DNA from: Phyto melanocephala | Taxonomy: Eukaryota; Arthropoda; Insecta; Diptera; Rhinophoridae | Length of the DNA: 64,000 bases | Direction of reading: 5' to 3' | Assembly (NCBI GenBank): GCA_941918925.1 | Contig: OW799233.1 | Location: 136,904,533-136,968,532 of the forward strand | In this document: positions 11,290-22,479 of the stretch, piece after piece | How the letters are laid out: every line of letters starts with the position of its first letter | How positions within the stretch are numbered: position 1 is the first letter of the stretch | Made by a program: the position numbers and the translations under genes | Notes under the pieces: generated by a model | The model's database searches: none | The model's input: the letters and a program-made list of their open reading frames with translations, nothing else | Told to the model about the DNA's origin: nothing

Positions 11290-14240
11290 TGTAGTTTGGT
11301 TCTACAGACTGTAACCTTGCAATATTCAAAGTTCTTGAAGAAGTATGGTCCAGTGAAAAACGGTGTATTTTTCAGCTCTTGAAATGCCTTTCTGTTTGTT
11401 GCCCTATTATTCGATGGATCGATTATGATGACCATAAAATTTATGTATTATACAAAACACACCTCTCACGCAGCACGACTATTGAAAATAAAATTAAAAG
11501 TACGTTTTTACAAAACACGATTTTTTTTACACTGATAACCCAAATAACAAAAAATTAGCCTTCATATAAGTATATACATACATCTCAGTTTGCATCGTAT
11601 AGAGATTTCGAAAATATATTCTTTATGGGTTCTACTAGACTTGTGCTTTACAGATCGCTATCTCTAGTTCAATACAGTTAAGTGAGCTTGGCCAGAGTTG
11701 TAGTTCAATCGATCTTTTATATTAATCGGTATTTTTGTTCAATTGATTATTTAGTTTAATCGGTCTTTTGGTTTAAACCAAAAAAAAATATGAACGAGAT
11801 AAGCAGAAAAAAAGAAAGGAAAGTAATTTAAATTTTGTGTTGTACAAAGGCACAAGTAAAATAAAAGAGCGAAACAATTTTAACTGTTTCGACAGCTCAG
11901 TAAATAGAATCAATTAAACTACTTATATTATTAATGAACGCCATACTTTAATATCTAGTTCCAAATTAATTATGTGTACATTATAACCAGTTTTAAGATA
12001 GTTTGATTTAAAATCACAAAAATTCTTTTAATACAAAAAAAAAAATTGTTAATAATTTAAATAGAAAATTATAGAAATGATTTAAAAATAATTTTCTAAT
12101 AAAAAAATCTTTTTTAAGGGGGGATGTTGTCATAAAGGGAAGTTCACATTAAATTTACTAAAAGTCATATTATATGTTTATTTAATAGGATCATTTGTGC
12201 AATCTACTAAATTTACTAAAAACAAGCACAACTTTAAAATTTATTATTTCATGCTTAAAACAAAATATACAAATTCCCATGACACTGCAGAGATACAGAG
12301 AATATTTAATAAAGAAAGAAAATTTATAAATAATTATTAGAAAAATCCTTATTTTACTCTTTTTCTATTGATTTAGAAATTTTGTTTAAGCTCTTTGGTT
12401 TCAATAAATTCTCTTTTTAAAGAGAATTTTCTACCTAGAATATATTAAACAATTTTATAATTTTCTTTTAAATTTGTACTTCTAACAAAATTTTATTATT
12501 ATGTTATTGTTAAATCGTTCATATATTAAATTTTTTACGTTTTTGCCTCAATATTTTTTTTAATCTCCTTAAGTTCCATACAAAGCGTGTTTAAATAAAA
12601 ATTTCTATCTGGCCACTCTATAACTTATTTTCTGTTAATTTTCGATCTCTCGTTTAATTTAAATGCTGGCGTTAAAACTCATTAGTGCTTCAGTATCAAT
12701 ACTTTAATAATAATTCAATTTAAGCTTTACCTAATATCAATTACAAAGCTTTTTATGCAGCCTGCTATTTTTTGTACTTGTATATACGCTGCAATAACTT
12801 TTTGGTTTTTATTAATTTTGTTTTTGTATTAATTAAAGCTGTAATTTTTTCCAGGTATGGATAATTCATATTTTAAAATATTAGGCATCTCAATCACAAA
12901 ATGGTACTTTTAAGGTATTGCAACTACCAATAGCACAAAAGAGAACTTTCTGATACGTTTTGCTGTGCAAATGTAAATTTCGGATTTTAATAATAAACTT
13001 TAATTTTAACTAGCGCTTTGAATAAAGGACAAATATTTGTTTTTTTTAATTTATTTTAATTTTTATGATAATAATTTATAAGTTATGTTAGACCGAAAAT
13101 GTAAATAAATAAATAAATAAATAAAAGAGTGGTAAAGAAGAAACAGTAGAAAGAATAATAAATAAAAAGAAAAGTTATTTATTTGGATAAATGAACAATG
13201 AAAGCAAAACTAATTGTCATTAACTCCGTTAGGTTGTGTAGTCAACAATGTAACAATTTGGGTCTCTTAGATATTGTAGAGTTCGGGGCGAATCATCTCC
13301 TATGATAGCTTTCATTTTTGCAATAAACTTGAATTGTTTTAAAAAATTTGGTGAAAAATTGTTTTTAATTTATCAAAAGAATAAAAGTTTATCAAAACTA
13401 TAAAACTATTAAAAACGAATTAATACTTATGTCGTAATAGAATTTTGTAATTTTCTAATACAAAGCTGTTAAATTACGATTACAATTAATAATCAATTAG
13501 ATTAAATATTTATTAAACAGAATTTGATTAAAAACGTTTGTTTAGTATTTAATAATGAGATCGAATAACCTTTGAAGGTAGTTAGATTATTTGTTTGACA
13601 ATTTTTGATTACTTAAAAGCAATCTCTAGTAATTCTGATTACTATTAGATTATTTGTAATCGTAGTCAATTAGTTTATCGTAAATGACTATAAATGATGA
13701 CTCTGAAATAATCTTTTTCAGTGACGTTTATGATTTTTTTTTAATCTTTGTCTCATGAACAGTAAAGTTAACTTATTTTGTTTTCTAAGACTCTCTTAAT
13801 AAAAATGCAATATCTCGAAAATATCGTTAGAATGACCTAACAATTATGAAAGAAACATAAAAAAACAATAACATCTGTTTTGCAGCCAACTTCACTATCG
13901 AACGATTTTTTAAGAACGGATTTTGTTAAAGCGCTATATTTGGCTTTATTTCGAACATTTTGTGTGGGCAAACGTGTAGAAATGAAAATTGTCAAAAATT
14001 CTTTGACCAAACAACTGTCACAACATTAATTTTTGTCTAAGATTACAAAAAGTCTAGGCTAAGTATAAATGCATTCCTGTATTAGTAAACAAATGCCAGG
14101 AATTCCCTTCACATATAATTTCAGCTGCGTACTAGCAAAGAGAAAGTTGCCGTAAAAAACTTTTAAACCCGAATTTCAGGTTGTTTTTTTTTAACATTCT
14201 TCTTATAAAGAATTGAAATTCGAGCAGAACTGCTTGCTAG
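11290..14240. other. AT-rich noncoding DNA with small palindrome and (AAAT)n run
   Basis: No coding evidence was found. A perfect palindrome AAATTCTCTTT-TT-AAAGAGAATTT lies at 12406-12429, and an AAAT microsatellite lies near 13100-13125. Nothing else could be assigned. Confidence 0.5.
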
Positions 14241-14250
14241 CCTTAACGGT

Positions 14251-14559
14251 CTAATTTAGGGTTGTCCGTTTGTTTATACTATGTTCCTTTAAGTAATTGT
14301 ATGTCATATTTGGCAGTACCCTTCTATCAAATAACTTTTTCGAAATTCTACTCAAAGAAGTGCAAGAAATTATCATTTCCTGAGGATGATAACTAGTTGA
14401 TGGATATTCTTGCATTTTCTCAGCTACAGTAGCAATGTTTTCGATTGATTGCGCTGAACAAGAACGTACAAGAGTTGCTTTGTCCAATAACGCCCCATTT
14501 TCATGAACTTGCTTCACATATTGATGCACAAACTGAAGTGAAAGCCAATCACTTCTCAA
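14251..14559 (-). pseudogene. Degenerate Tc1/mariner transposase fragment (DD41D-like N-terminal half)
   Basis: A 102-codon open frame contains SIENIATVAEKM, PSTSYHPQE, ISCTSLSRISKKLF and LKEHSINKRTTL. These blocks follow the order of the second helix-turn-helix and linker of DUF4817/DD41D-like transposases. No catalytic region or terminal repeat is seen around it. The open frame is probably residual; function is unlikely. It could instead derive from another Tc1/mariner branch with the same fold. Confidence 0.6.
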
Positions 14560-14895
14560 AAATTTTTCACGTTAATTTTTTACAGCTTTCTATAAAGACT
14601 CTACCTTGGAAGTAAGTTTTAAATATTTCCTAATTTTCTTCTAGCGTATAGCTCAAGTTTTTGGAACAAAAGCTCATAGATTTGATTTGGAAAAGGATAT
14701 GAATATATGATTGTAAAGTGATGGGTGGTAAAAATAATGTTGACGCTTTTTCTGTATGAAATTACATTTTTTGGCTCGTTAAATTTCTAAATATTTTTTC
14801 GAATACTTTTTTTAAATATGATGGTTTTGGCCCCTCTTTGTTTTAAATTATGTTATTTTTGATATATAGATAAATTTTTCGCAACAATTCAGTTC

Positions 14896-15198
14896 TTTTT
14901 ATACATTTCACCTTTGGTGTTCAAGGGTATATATAGCTTTGTCATTCGGTTCGCAATTTCTACAATATTTATATTTTATGAAAGCTTGTGACTTGGGAAG
15001 TCGAAGTCCGTGTGTTGGTTGAAAGCAACCACTTGATGCACAGACCTATATGTATATATGTGGTATCAATCTTTTGGATAAATTTTTTTAAACGTTACCA
15101 AATAAACATGACTGCCTCTGTTTTTCTGTTTATTATGTTTCAGCCATGGATTATCAGCCTCAACGCTGCCGAATATACCACCCACTCTTACTTGTGTT
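14896..15198 (+). repeat. Short degenerate family A element
   Basis: The 5' part is TATACATTTCACC...AAGGGTATATATAGCTTTGTC. The middle keeps GACTTGGGAAGTCGAAGTCC and GAAAGCAAC. The 3' part is GCCGAATATACCACCC...CTTACTTGTG. It is about 300 nt against about 780 for full copies, having lost the linker. Confidence 0.6.
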
Positions 15199-15199
15199 A

Positions 15200-16020
15200 A
15201 CTGTCGTTTTTTAGTTGTTCTTATATTTAATGTCTATTTAAAAAACACACACACAAAATACAAGCAAATTTTTATTGCTGTTACAAATTTCATTAATTAG
15301 CTTTCTTAAAAATTAATAAAGCAAGCTTTTTTTCAGTATTGAAATGGCAACTCTGATATTAATTTGTTTTTCGAAAAATACATTTTCTATTTCTCTAGAA
15401 AAATTAAAAATCTTGTTTAATTTTGCTTAGCTTTGCTTAGTTTTTATAAATTCATGCCTAAAAATATACTAAAATTTTTAAATTATTAGTTATAAGGTTT
15501 AAAACTTGAGCTTTATTTACTTTTAAAAATTTTATCCAGAGTTAAAGTTTAGCCATGGATAGGTGATATATTTTAAAAAAATAACAATTTATTATTGGCA
15601 AAGCTTTTACTTTAGTTAAGTGATTTCGTTGTTTGTTTACATATTTAAAAATTAATTTAAATAATTAAAATATAAATCGTATGTTCGATTTCAAAGCAAA
15701 TAAAAATTGCTTAAATATGTATTTTCAAAGTCAATTTTATTATTAATATTTAGTTGTGTATTAAACTTTAGATTTTTCTTTTCAACAAAGATACAAATTA
15801 TTACAGTAGCAGAAGAGTTTATAAACCAGGTTTGGTATAATTTGTGAGTTTTTTAATAAAAATGAATTTTAAAGTCAAGCCCTAGTTTATTATACTCTAC
15901 CCGAAATATATAAAATTAAAAAACGTAAGTTTTTTGTTGTCATTTCTACTCTACTTTGACATTAGTCATTCCCTTGCAAAATTTCTCGTTCGTGAAGACG
16001 TAATATGAGAAGTTTTATAA
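15200..16020. other. AT-rich noncoding DNA, nothing recognised
   Basis: No coding-like frame, repeat family or terminal structure was found in this stretch. Confidence 0.5.
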
Positions 16021-16023
16021 CTA

Positions 16024-16920
16024 TCGGGTGTCCAAACTAGAACGCAATTTTTAAATTTTAAATAAAACACAGATATTTAAAAAAAAATCGTGAAACCTTA
16101 TTATATCGTAAAGTAGACAGAATGAGGTTATGTATGGAACAATATATCGTGCAGATGGCCGCCGTGGCTTTGCTGGCACACACGCGATCTTTTAATGAAA
16201 TTTTCAATGACCTTTTTGCATAAAAGCTGCGGTATTTCATTAATGCAGCGTCCAATTTCCTCTTTTAAGGCTTGAGTCGTCGTCGGCTTATTCGCGTAAA
16301 CCATCGACTTCAAAAAACCCCAAAGAAAAAAATCTAAAGGTGTTAAATCACACGATCTAGGCGGCCAATTCTGGTCTCCAAAACGCGAAATAGCACGACC
16401 GGGAAATGACTGATGCAGCAATTGAATTGTTTCTCTGGCTGTATGACATGTGGCGCCATCTTGTTGAAACCACATGCCCTTCACATTCATTTCTTCAATT
16501 CTAGGCAAGAATAACTGGTTATCATTTCACGATACCGAACACCATTGACTGTTTGCGCTTGACCTGCCTCATTTTCATAAAAAAAGGTCCAATGATTCCT
16601 TCAGCCCAAAAACCACACCACACAGTGACACGTTGAGGATGCATTTGCTTCTCGTGAATCACTCGAGGATTTTCCTCACCCCAAATGCGACAATTCTGCC
16701 TATTGACGAAGCCATCAAAATGGAAATGGGATGATCGCAAAACTTTCACCATTTTGGTAAAACAATTTCACAATGAGAATGCGTTGTTCATTCGCGTAGC
16801 GCTCCATTTTTACTAACCTCGTACCTTCAACTAGTAAACAATAAGAATTATTCAAATGTCAAACAATGACACTTCGAATGGCGCCAAATTTAAAAATTGC
16901 ATTCTAGTTGGGACACCTGG
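16024..16920 (-). mobile_element. Internally deleted DD41D Tc1/mariner element with both TIRs
   Basis: The left end GGGTGTCCAAACTAGAACGC and the right end, read in reverse complement, AGGTGTCCCAACTAGAATGC form terminal inverted repeats of about 33 nt ending in TTTTTAAATTT. TA flanks both sides, the Tc1/mariner target duplication. The 897-bp length is short for an autonomous member, and the coding part shows a large internal deletion (see the pseudogene entry). Confidence 0.9.
16128..16807 (-). pseudogene. DD41D (rosa/VISITOR-type) transposase, internally deleted
   Basis: Translation starts at 16807 with MERYANEQRILIVKLFYQNG, the N-terminal helix of this family. After about 24 codons an internal deletion joins it, out of frame, to the catalytic domain at HFHFDGFVNRQNCRIWG. 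A second frame break near 16510-16540 precedes MWFQQDGATCHTARETI (second Asp) and NWPPRSCDLTPLDFFLWG (third Asp). Counting residues between these two aspartates gives 41, hence DD41D. The C-terminus SHGGHLHDILFHT matches the family end. Roughly 150 residues, including the DNA-binding region, are missing, so it cannot encode an active enzyme. The intact TIRs suggest it could have been moved in trans. Confidence 0.88.
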
Positions 16921-17449
16921 TACATACATATATCATATGGTGTCATCACACCTTTATATATGTTCCCGTCGTTCCTATAAGGAGCATAGGGCCTCACACA
17001 CCTTTAACTGTAAATAAAATTTGTATTTTACAGGGACCGAAAATAACAGTTATTTTGAAATTTTTAAACAAAAAAAGCATATAGAAGTAAATATCGGAAA
17101 ACGGAATCAAGTATACCATATTAATCCTTATGCATTTGTCTATGATAAAACATGTTGCTTTTTTTAAAATTTAATTTTTTATTTTTTTTTGAGCAAAAAT
17201 AAAAGTTATTTTTATATTTTTATTTTTTAGAGCAAGAATTAAAGTAAATTTTCTTTTTTTTAGCAAAGCTGTTGTTCATAACTGCATCTGACTTTTATGA
17301 AAAAAGGAATAATTACGGTTCCTGGTATTTTACAGCTGCACAGAATGACACCTGACCTTCAACGACTGACAGCTTCATCATTGCACAGCTCAAACACAAT
17401 AAGAAATTGATCCACTTATATACAAATTTTTGATATTGTAAATCATTTT

Positions 17450-17660
17450 TATTTTGGCTCAAGTTCATTTATTCATGATCGAAACGCGTGGACATCATTC
17501 GTGCAAGTTTTAAAAAATTTCTTGGGAAATAATAAAGCTCCAAATAATGTTCAATTAGTGGAGAATATGCTGGATAAGTTCAGAGACCTTGGCTGCAACA
17601 TGAGTATTAAAATCCATTATTTGCACAGTCACTTGAACCGATTTCCCAAAAAAATAAAAA
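17450..17660 (+). pseudogene. Coding-like relic of an arthropod repeat-borne protein
   Basis: One frame reads through about 60 codons: DRNAWTSFVQVLKNFLGNNK, then a segment ending LVENMLDKF, RDLGCNMSIKIHYLHSHLNR and FPKK. I recall similar NFLGN...LGCNMSIKxHxLxSHLxxFP sequences as multicopy, probably transposon-derived proteins of unknown function in insects and other arthropods. No start, stop partner or flanking exon was found. It ends in an A-run and is followed by a family A relic. The family memory should be checked. Confidence 0.5.
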
Positions 17661-17689
17661 AAAAAACGAAGGCATAGGTGGTTCTTTGC

Positions 17690-17970
17690 ACATATCTTAG
17701 CCTCTAATTGTTTGAAATTTCTGATTTTTTATACGCAAGTTTTCGAAAATATTGCTGATAAACTGATATCAAATAGAAGTCTGTGGGATATATGGCGGCT
17801 ATAAACAGTTAATTCCAATGCTCGCACGGACGTTAACCCTAACAAACGGACATAGCTAATTCGAATTCTTTATCTATAAGAAAATTTACTTTTTGGGATC
17901 GCAAATTAATACTTAAGAAATTACATACGGAGTAACAAAATTATAATACTGTTGTTCACCATAGTTTGAA
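17690..17970 (-). repeat. Degenerate family A element
   Basis: It contains CATATCTTAGCC, a decayed interior with GGACGTTAACC and GGACATAGC, TTTTTGGGATCGCAAATTAA, ACATACGGAGTAACAAAATTA and a terminal TTGAAGGGTATAAAG. The order matches the minus orientation. Confidence 0.5.
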
Positions 17971-18045
17971 GGGTATAAAGAGATACAGATAAACTCGAAA
18001 AAGTATCGTTATCTAACCAATACATAATCTAAAAAAAAAGAAAAT

Positions 18046-18203
18046 GTGTATTTCAATAAGCCAAGAACAACTAAAGAGCTAAAGGATGAGATAGTTCAAT
18101 ACATTAAAGAGATTGAACCTCAGTTATATCTTAGTATTATTGGAAATATGGGTCATCGGAAAAGTAGGACACCAAAGTAGTGGCGAGCATTTGGCTAATA
18201 TTT
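18046..18203 (+). pseudogene. DD41D transposase C-terminal relic
   Basis: The frame reads VYFNKPRTTKELKDEIVQYI then KEIEPQLY, and after a frame change SGEHLANI. It aligns by eye with the C-terminal region of the 16.1-kb copy (VYANKPTTTQALKEEIGRCI...GGHLHDI). Nothing of the catalytic domain precedes it. Confidence 0.65.
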
Positions 18204-18617
18204 AGTTTCACACAAAATCCTTCTGTCGTAATTAAAATATTAAGATCATTCCCTAAAAACTTTTTGCTTTGTTTAAAACATATATTGTGCGTTTAGGGGA
18301 GATAAGAGGAATTTATAATTTTTTAATCTAGAAAAATAAAAAATGACGATGAATAAAAAATAAGGATAACAAAATGAAAATATTATTTTGTTGGCAAATT
18401 TAAATTTATTCTTTTGTATGATATCCTTTTTGATACAAAGTTATATCAATTTTTAATATTAAAAAATATTGTGGGAATTATTTTGGAACCTTAAAACTAC
18501 TGTGATGTTCGTGAACTCTTTAGTGACAAAACCACAAAGGCTTTGCAAATACGATCTAACTTTTTAACGCAGTCATAAAACATGTAAAAATGCTTAGTAA
18601 GACTATTACAATAACGT

Positions 18618-18807
18618 CTTATCTTTTTAGCCGTTATCAAATAATAAGATAAGTTTCACCAGCGTTATTGGAAATTTTCTACCTGTGAATAGGATTGTAA
18701 AGTTAACTTTAACTGACTGCGCATATTAAACTAAAAATGATATGTTAATCGATAACGAGATATTACCTAATGTTTTAATATCCGACCAGGCACAAGAAAT
18801 TCTTATC
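18618..18807 (+). promoter_or_regulatory. Cluster of GATA-factor-type motifs upstream of the lipase
   Basis: Five GATA-core sites lie within 190 nt: CTTATCT at 18618, GTTATC at 18633, AGATAAG at 18647, GATAAC at 18751 and CTTATCG at 18802. In Drosophila, midgut digestive genes are driven by GATA factors (GATAe, serpent) through such sites. The motifs are directly visible; their use here is inference. Confidence 0.45.
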
Positions 18808-18866
18808 GATTAAACGAGGAAAAAATTGTTAATGTCTCGCCAGTTTCGAATCTTAAAATTAACTAG

Positions 18867-18875
18867 TATAAAAAG
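18867..18875 (+). promoter_or_regulatory. TATA box of the lipase gene
   Basis: TATAAAAAG lies 55 nt before the ATG and is followed by TTCATTTGGC. The pseudogene copy keeps the same arrangement: TATAAAAGG at 59392 then TTCATTTGGC. Transcription would start near 18897, giving a very short leader. Confidence 0.7.
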
Positions 18876-18921
18876 TGCTTCATTTGGCAAGAATAAATTA
18901 TAAGAAATTTTGTACAGTGAC

Positions 18922-20031
18922 ATGAATTACTTTCTGATATTAACAGTTAGTTGTTTAGCGGGTAAGTAATAAATGTTATTTTTTTTATATAATTTTTTTG
19001 GTTAACTTTGATTTATGTTTGTTTTAGTATCCGATTCAATTTTTGATGAAGATATTACACGCATTAATGGAGAAAATGGCTGGTATGTACCACGTGTAGA
19101 TGGCTACTACGACTGGGTGAATATAAATCAAGCCGAATCTTACATTGAATCAATGCAAAATACTGAAGCTTTTGGATTGCTGTCTAATTCCGTAACATTT
19201 TATTTGTATACTAAATTAAACCCCGAAAAGAGTGAACAAATTTCTGCCAGTAACAAGTCTATTAGTGTCTCCAATTTTAATCCTGCTCATCCTACCAGAT
19301 TCATCATACACGGTTGGCGTGCAAGTTTTGAGTCAGACATAAATAAAATACTTCGCGACGCTTGGCTTAGTTTGGGTGAATACAATATTATTGCAGTAGA
19401 TTGGGCTCAGGCTCGTGCTCGCTATAGGACCAATAATTATCCTGTCGCCGTTTTGGCTGTACCCAAAGCTGGAAAAAAGGTTGCCGTCATGATTGATTAC
19501 TTAGTTAACAATTATGGCATGTCTTTAGATTCGTTGTTTGTGATTGGTCACAGTTTAGGTGCTCATGTAGCTGGTTATGCCGGCAAGAATATAAAAAATG
19601 GTCAAATTAATACTATTATTGGTTTAGATCCAGCTCTGCCTTTGTTTAACTTTAATAAGGCCAACAAACGCTTATCCAGCACAGATGCTTTCTATGTTGA
19701 ATCCATTCATACTAATGGCGGCTTATTGGGCTTCCTGAAGCCCATCGGTAAAGGAGCTTTCTATCCGAATGGTGGAAAGTGGCAACCCGGTTGTTGTTTG
19801 AATTCCAATTTTAGTTGTTCCCATGAGCGTTCTATTACCTATTATGCCGAAGCTGTAACTCGAAACAATTTTCGAAGCAAAAAATGTCGAAACTATAAAG
19901 ATGCTGTTGCCAAAAATTGTACTTCCACTTATAGTTCTGTGCTTATGGGTGCTATAGAAAACGCATTTATGGTTTCTGGTGAATACTTTGTGCCTGTCAA
20001 CGAAATGCCTCCTTATGGCGTTTTGGTTTAA
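18922..20031 (+). CDS. Secreted neutral lipase / phospholipase A1-like midgut lipase (two exons)
   Basis: The CDS joins 18922..18961 and 19028..20031 across a 66-nt GT-AG intron (donor GTAAGT, acceptor TTTTAG, phase 1), giving 347 residues. Exon 1 supplies the signal peptide MNYFLILTVSCLA; an ATG at 19015 lies inside the intron and gives no signal peptide, so it was rejected as the start. The body is an alpha/beta-hydrolase of the pancreatic-lipase family (PF00151): the HGW oxyanion region is at residues 108-110, the GHSLGAH nucleophile elbow has Ser189, Asp214 lies in GLDPALPLF and His279 in CSHERS, so the catalytic triad is complete. The lid loop between the cysteines before His279 is short, as in phospholipase A1-like members. 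Length and motifs closely match the tandem Drosophila CG6295/CG6283/CG6271-type lipases, expressed in gut. It probably hydrolyses dietary glycerolipids or phospholipids in the midgut lumen; the exact substrate cannot be read from sequence. A decayed paralogue lies at 59.4 kb. Confidence 0.93.
18962..19027 (+). other. Intron of the lipase gene
   Basis: It starts GTAAGTAAT and ends GTTTGTTTTAG, is 66 nt long and AT-rich. It splits the codon after the signal peptide (phase 1). The pseudogene has the same intron position with a 53-nt intron. Confidence 0.9.
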
Positions 20032-20049
20032 TTTAGAATTGTCTGTAGA

Positions 20050-20055
20050 AATAAA
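20050..20055 (+). terminator. Polyadenylation signal of the lipase gene
   Basis: AATAAA begins 19 nt after the TAA stop (20029-20031). This is the only canonical signal in the immediate downstream region and implies a very short 3' UTR. Confidence 0.7.
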
Positions 20056-20569
20056 TATTAGTGTTTGATAATTAGTGTTTGATAAATGATGAAAGTAAAA
20101 TATACCAAAATAATTGTTATGATACAGGGTGTAATCGTTGGACTTATTATGTCTAGAGGTAACAGTTTGCACGAGTCCCTATATACACAAGACTTAACAG
20201 CTACTGGCTGTGAGAGAAATACATTTTAACAATCTAAACATCCCACATTTCAACTATCAATCAACGATTTTATAGCAAGTAATACAAAATTTGATACATT
20301 CAAGTTCATTTTATTTTATTTGTTAATGGCAACACTACACTTAAGTTCTTGATATTCCTTATGTCATTTGGTTCGTGTACATATGGTATGCCATTTAGCT
20401 ATAAAAAGATACACGTTTCAAAAACGTTTCTATATTATTAATATTTTTTATCAAAATCAGTGATCGTACGTATGTATGAGCATCTTACGGTATGGTAAGT
20501 AATGATCAAACAAGCAAATCTCTAATAACCATTTGATCCATAGAGGATAATTTAGAGGTTTATATTTTT

Positions 20570-20884
20570 TTACAAAATGTCTGCCAATAACGATAGAGCT
20601 CGAACCAAAAAAGTTAGGGACTCAAAATTTGACAGAATATTTTTTAAACACAAGGTTTATTTGGTATTGAAATATTAGCTCGTAATGCAAGAGTGGGTAA
20701 AAAAACCATGTCCTTCCAATATTGAATAGAATTCAATTGTGTCTAAACGTTTTGACGTAGAGCGATAAAATTTTGAATGTATATTTCCTTAGTAAAAAAT
20801 CTATCTTTCCCTGAAATTTGCACACATTGATCTTTTTCGGTATATTTAAAATTAAAAACGTAATAAAACTGACAAAATTAGATG
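20570..20884 (+). repeat. Internal fragment of family B
   Basis: ACGATAGAGCTCGAACCAAAAAAG, the ACACAAGGTTTATTTGG block and ATGTATATTTCCTTAGTAAAAA parallel 37740-37970 in the same order. Both ends are missing; it abuts a family A copy. Confidence 0.75.
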
Positions 20885-21484
20885 TACCACTCTTCACTTT
20901 GCAAAAGTGAAGAAAGGTATATGTGGGTTTGTCAATCCGTCAATCTACAATTTTCATTTCCGACCCCATAAAGTATATATTTTCTGAAAGCTTATGATTA
21001 GGGGAGTTGATTAAGCTATGTCAGTCTGACCGTCTGTCCGTGTGTTTGTTGAAATCAACTTTTCGAAGCCTCCCGACATCACCTGGACCCGGGTGAGGTA
21101 CTAAAATATCATACATATTTGGTAGTACATCGGTATTAAAAATCAGAAAAATCGGTACATAAACAACTGAGATATAAGCAAAAAACAACGGCCACTGCGT
21201 TTTTTAACACAACAACAACATACATACATACATACATACATAATAATTTTTTTATATTTTTTTATTTTATATATTTATTATTTTTTTTTTAATATTTTTT
21301 AATTTATTTTATTTTATATATTTTTTTATTTATTTTTTTAATATTTTTTTTAAATATTTTTTTAAAAATTTTTTTTTTATTTTTTTTCAATTTCTTTTTT
21401 AATTTTTGATTTTTAATATTTTTTTTATGTTTTATTTTATATTTATATTTTTATTTTATTTTAATTTTTTTTTAACATACATTG
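20885..21484 (+). repeat. Family A (A2) element, 3' truncated
   Basis: The 5' hairpin is altered (TCTTCACTTTGCAAAAGTGAAGA). The interior keeps CCGACCCCATAAAGTATATA, a GTCTGACCGTCTGTCCGTG block, CCCGACATCACC and a T-rich linker ending in AACATAC. The 3' ATTCGGC palindrome is absent. Confidence 0.75.
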
Positions 21485-21730
21485 GCTATTTTAACGCCCG
21501 ATTTCCACATATTCTGGTATCAATGAAATTTTAAGCGATAGAATTCTATGTATTAGATATTGAAAATTCACAAAAATTTTATTATAATTTTTTTAATATT
21601 TATTATGTTCTTTTCGACCTTATATTGTGAACTCTTTTGTGTTTTATTAGAAAATAAAGAAATTGTAGCTACTTGACCTTGAGCCTGTTTAAAATAAATA
21701 CATTTTCTTAATATTTTAAATTAATATTGG

Positions 21731-22110
21731 GCCAATTCAAAGTGGTTGCATATCAGTAATATTTGTACTATTTCATATTATTTTATGCACGCATAAAATT
21801 TTTGTTAGTAATTTCCATACAAAAAAAATAATATGACTTTACACATTTGTTTCCTATGTATAAGAAATTGTTTATGTTATACTTTTAACCATACTGTCTC
21901 TCAGAGAGAATTTCTTCGCTTATCACCTCTCAGAGAGAATATTTTCTATTTTCTTCTTTCCTGTATACATACAATTTTTAACAGCGTCATCTCTTTGTCT
22001 TCTTTCTTGTATTAATACATAATTTGTTAACAAAAGGTGTTCAAAGTCACTAGTCATATTAATATGAATTATATGACATAGTACAATATGAGAGTCTACT
22101 TTGAATTGGC
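21731..22110. repeat. Imperfect inverted-repeat element (MITE-like)
   Basis: The left end GCCAATTCAAAGTGG and the right end, read in reverse complement, GCCAATTCAAAGTAGAC are followed by offset ATATT..GTACTAT.TCATAT blocks on both sides. A direct duplication of CTCTCAGAGAGAAT lies inside (about 21898-21939). No clear target duplication was found. Confidence 0.45.
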
Positions 22111-22320
22111 AAATTATTTCTATAAAAAAAAGAAATCTAGAAAGGATTATCTAAGTGAAATTCAAATGCTAATTATATTATATAAAAAGTGGCTTGCCCA
22201 CACAGAGCTAATATTATTTTTTAACTACCTCAGGCTACCAAATTCTGCCCTTCAGTTTTCGTAAAAATACAACATTATATCATTCCTAATGTAGAAATAC
22301 TTAAAGTTTCATTGCAAGAC

Positions 22321-22456
22321 TTAGGCCCATACCTAAACAAGAGCGTTGAGCGTCAAGCGTTGCAATTTTGAATGTATTTTGTTATTGTAACAAAAACAAA
22401 ACACATGTAAAACTTCAACGCTTGACGCTCAACACTCTGTTTAGGTATGGGGGTAA
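22321..22456. mobile_element. Short palindromic MITE
   Basis: The arms read CCCATACCTAAACAAGAGCG and, from the other side, CCCATACCTAAACAGAGTG, both continuing TTGAGCGTCAAGCGTTG. The arms are about 38 nt and the loop about 60 nt. It has no coding capacity, and the target duplication is uncertain. Confidence 0.65.
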
Positions 22457-22479
22457 ATGTAAGAAAACATTTTACTATC

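Noticed and set aside
19015..19030. ATG at 19015 as lipase start
   Set aside because: It lies inside the 66-nt intron and gives no signal peptide; exon 1 at 18922 joined by GT-AG splicing gives the expected secreted protein, and the pseudogene has the same structure.
19723..20172. 149-codon open frame on the minus strand
   Set aside because: It is the antisense shadow of lipase exon 2; the sense strand has the catalytic triad and splice structure.
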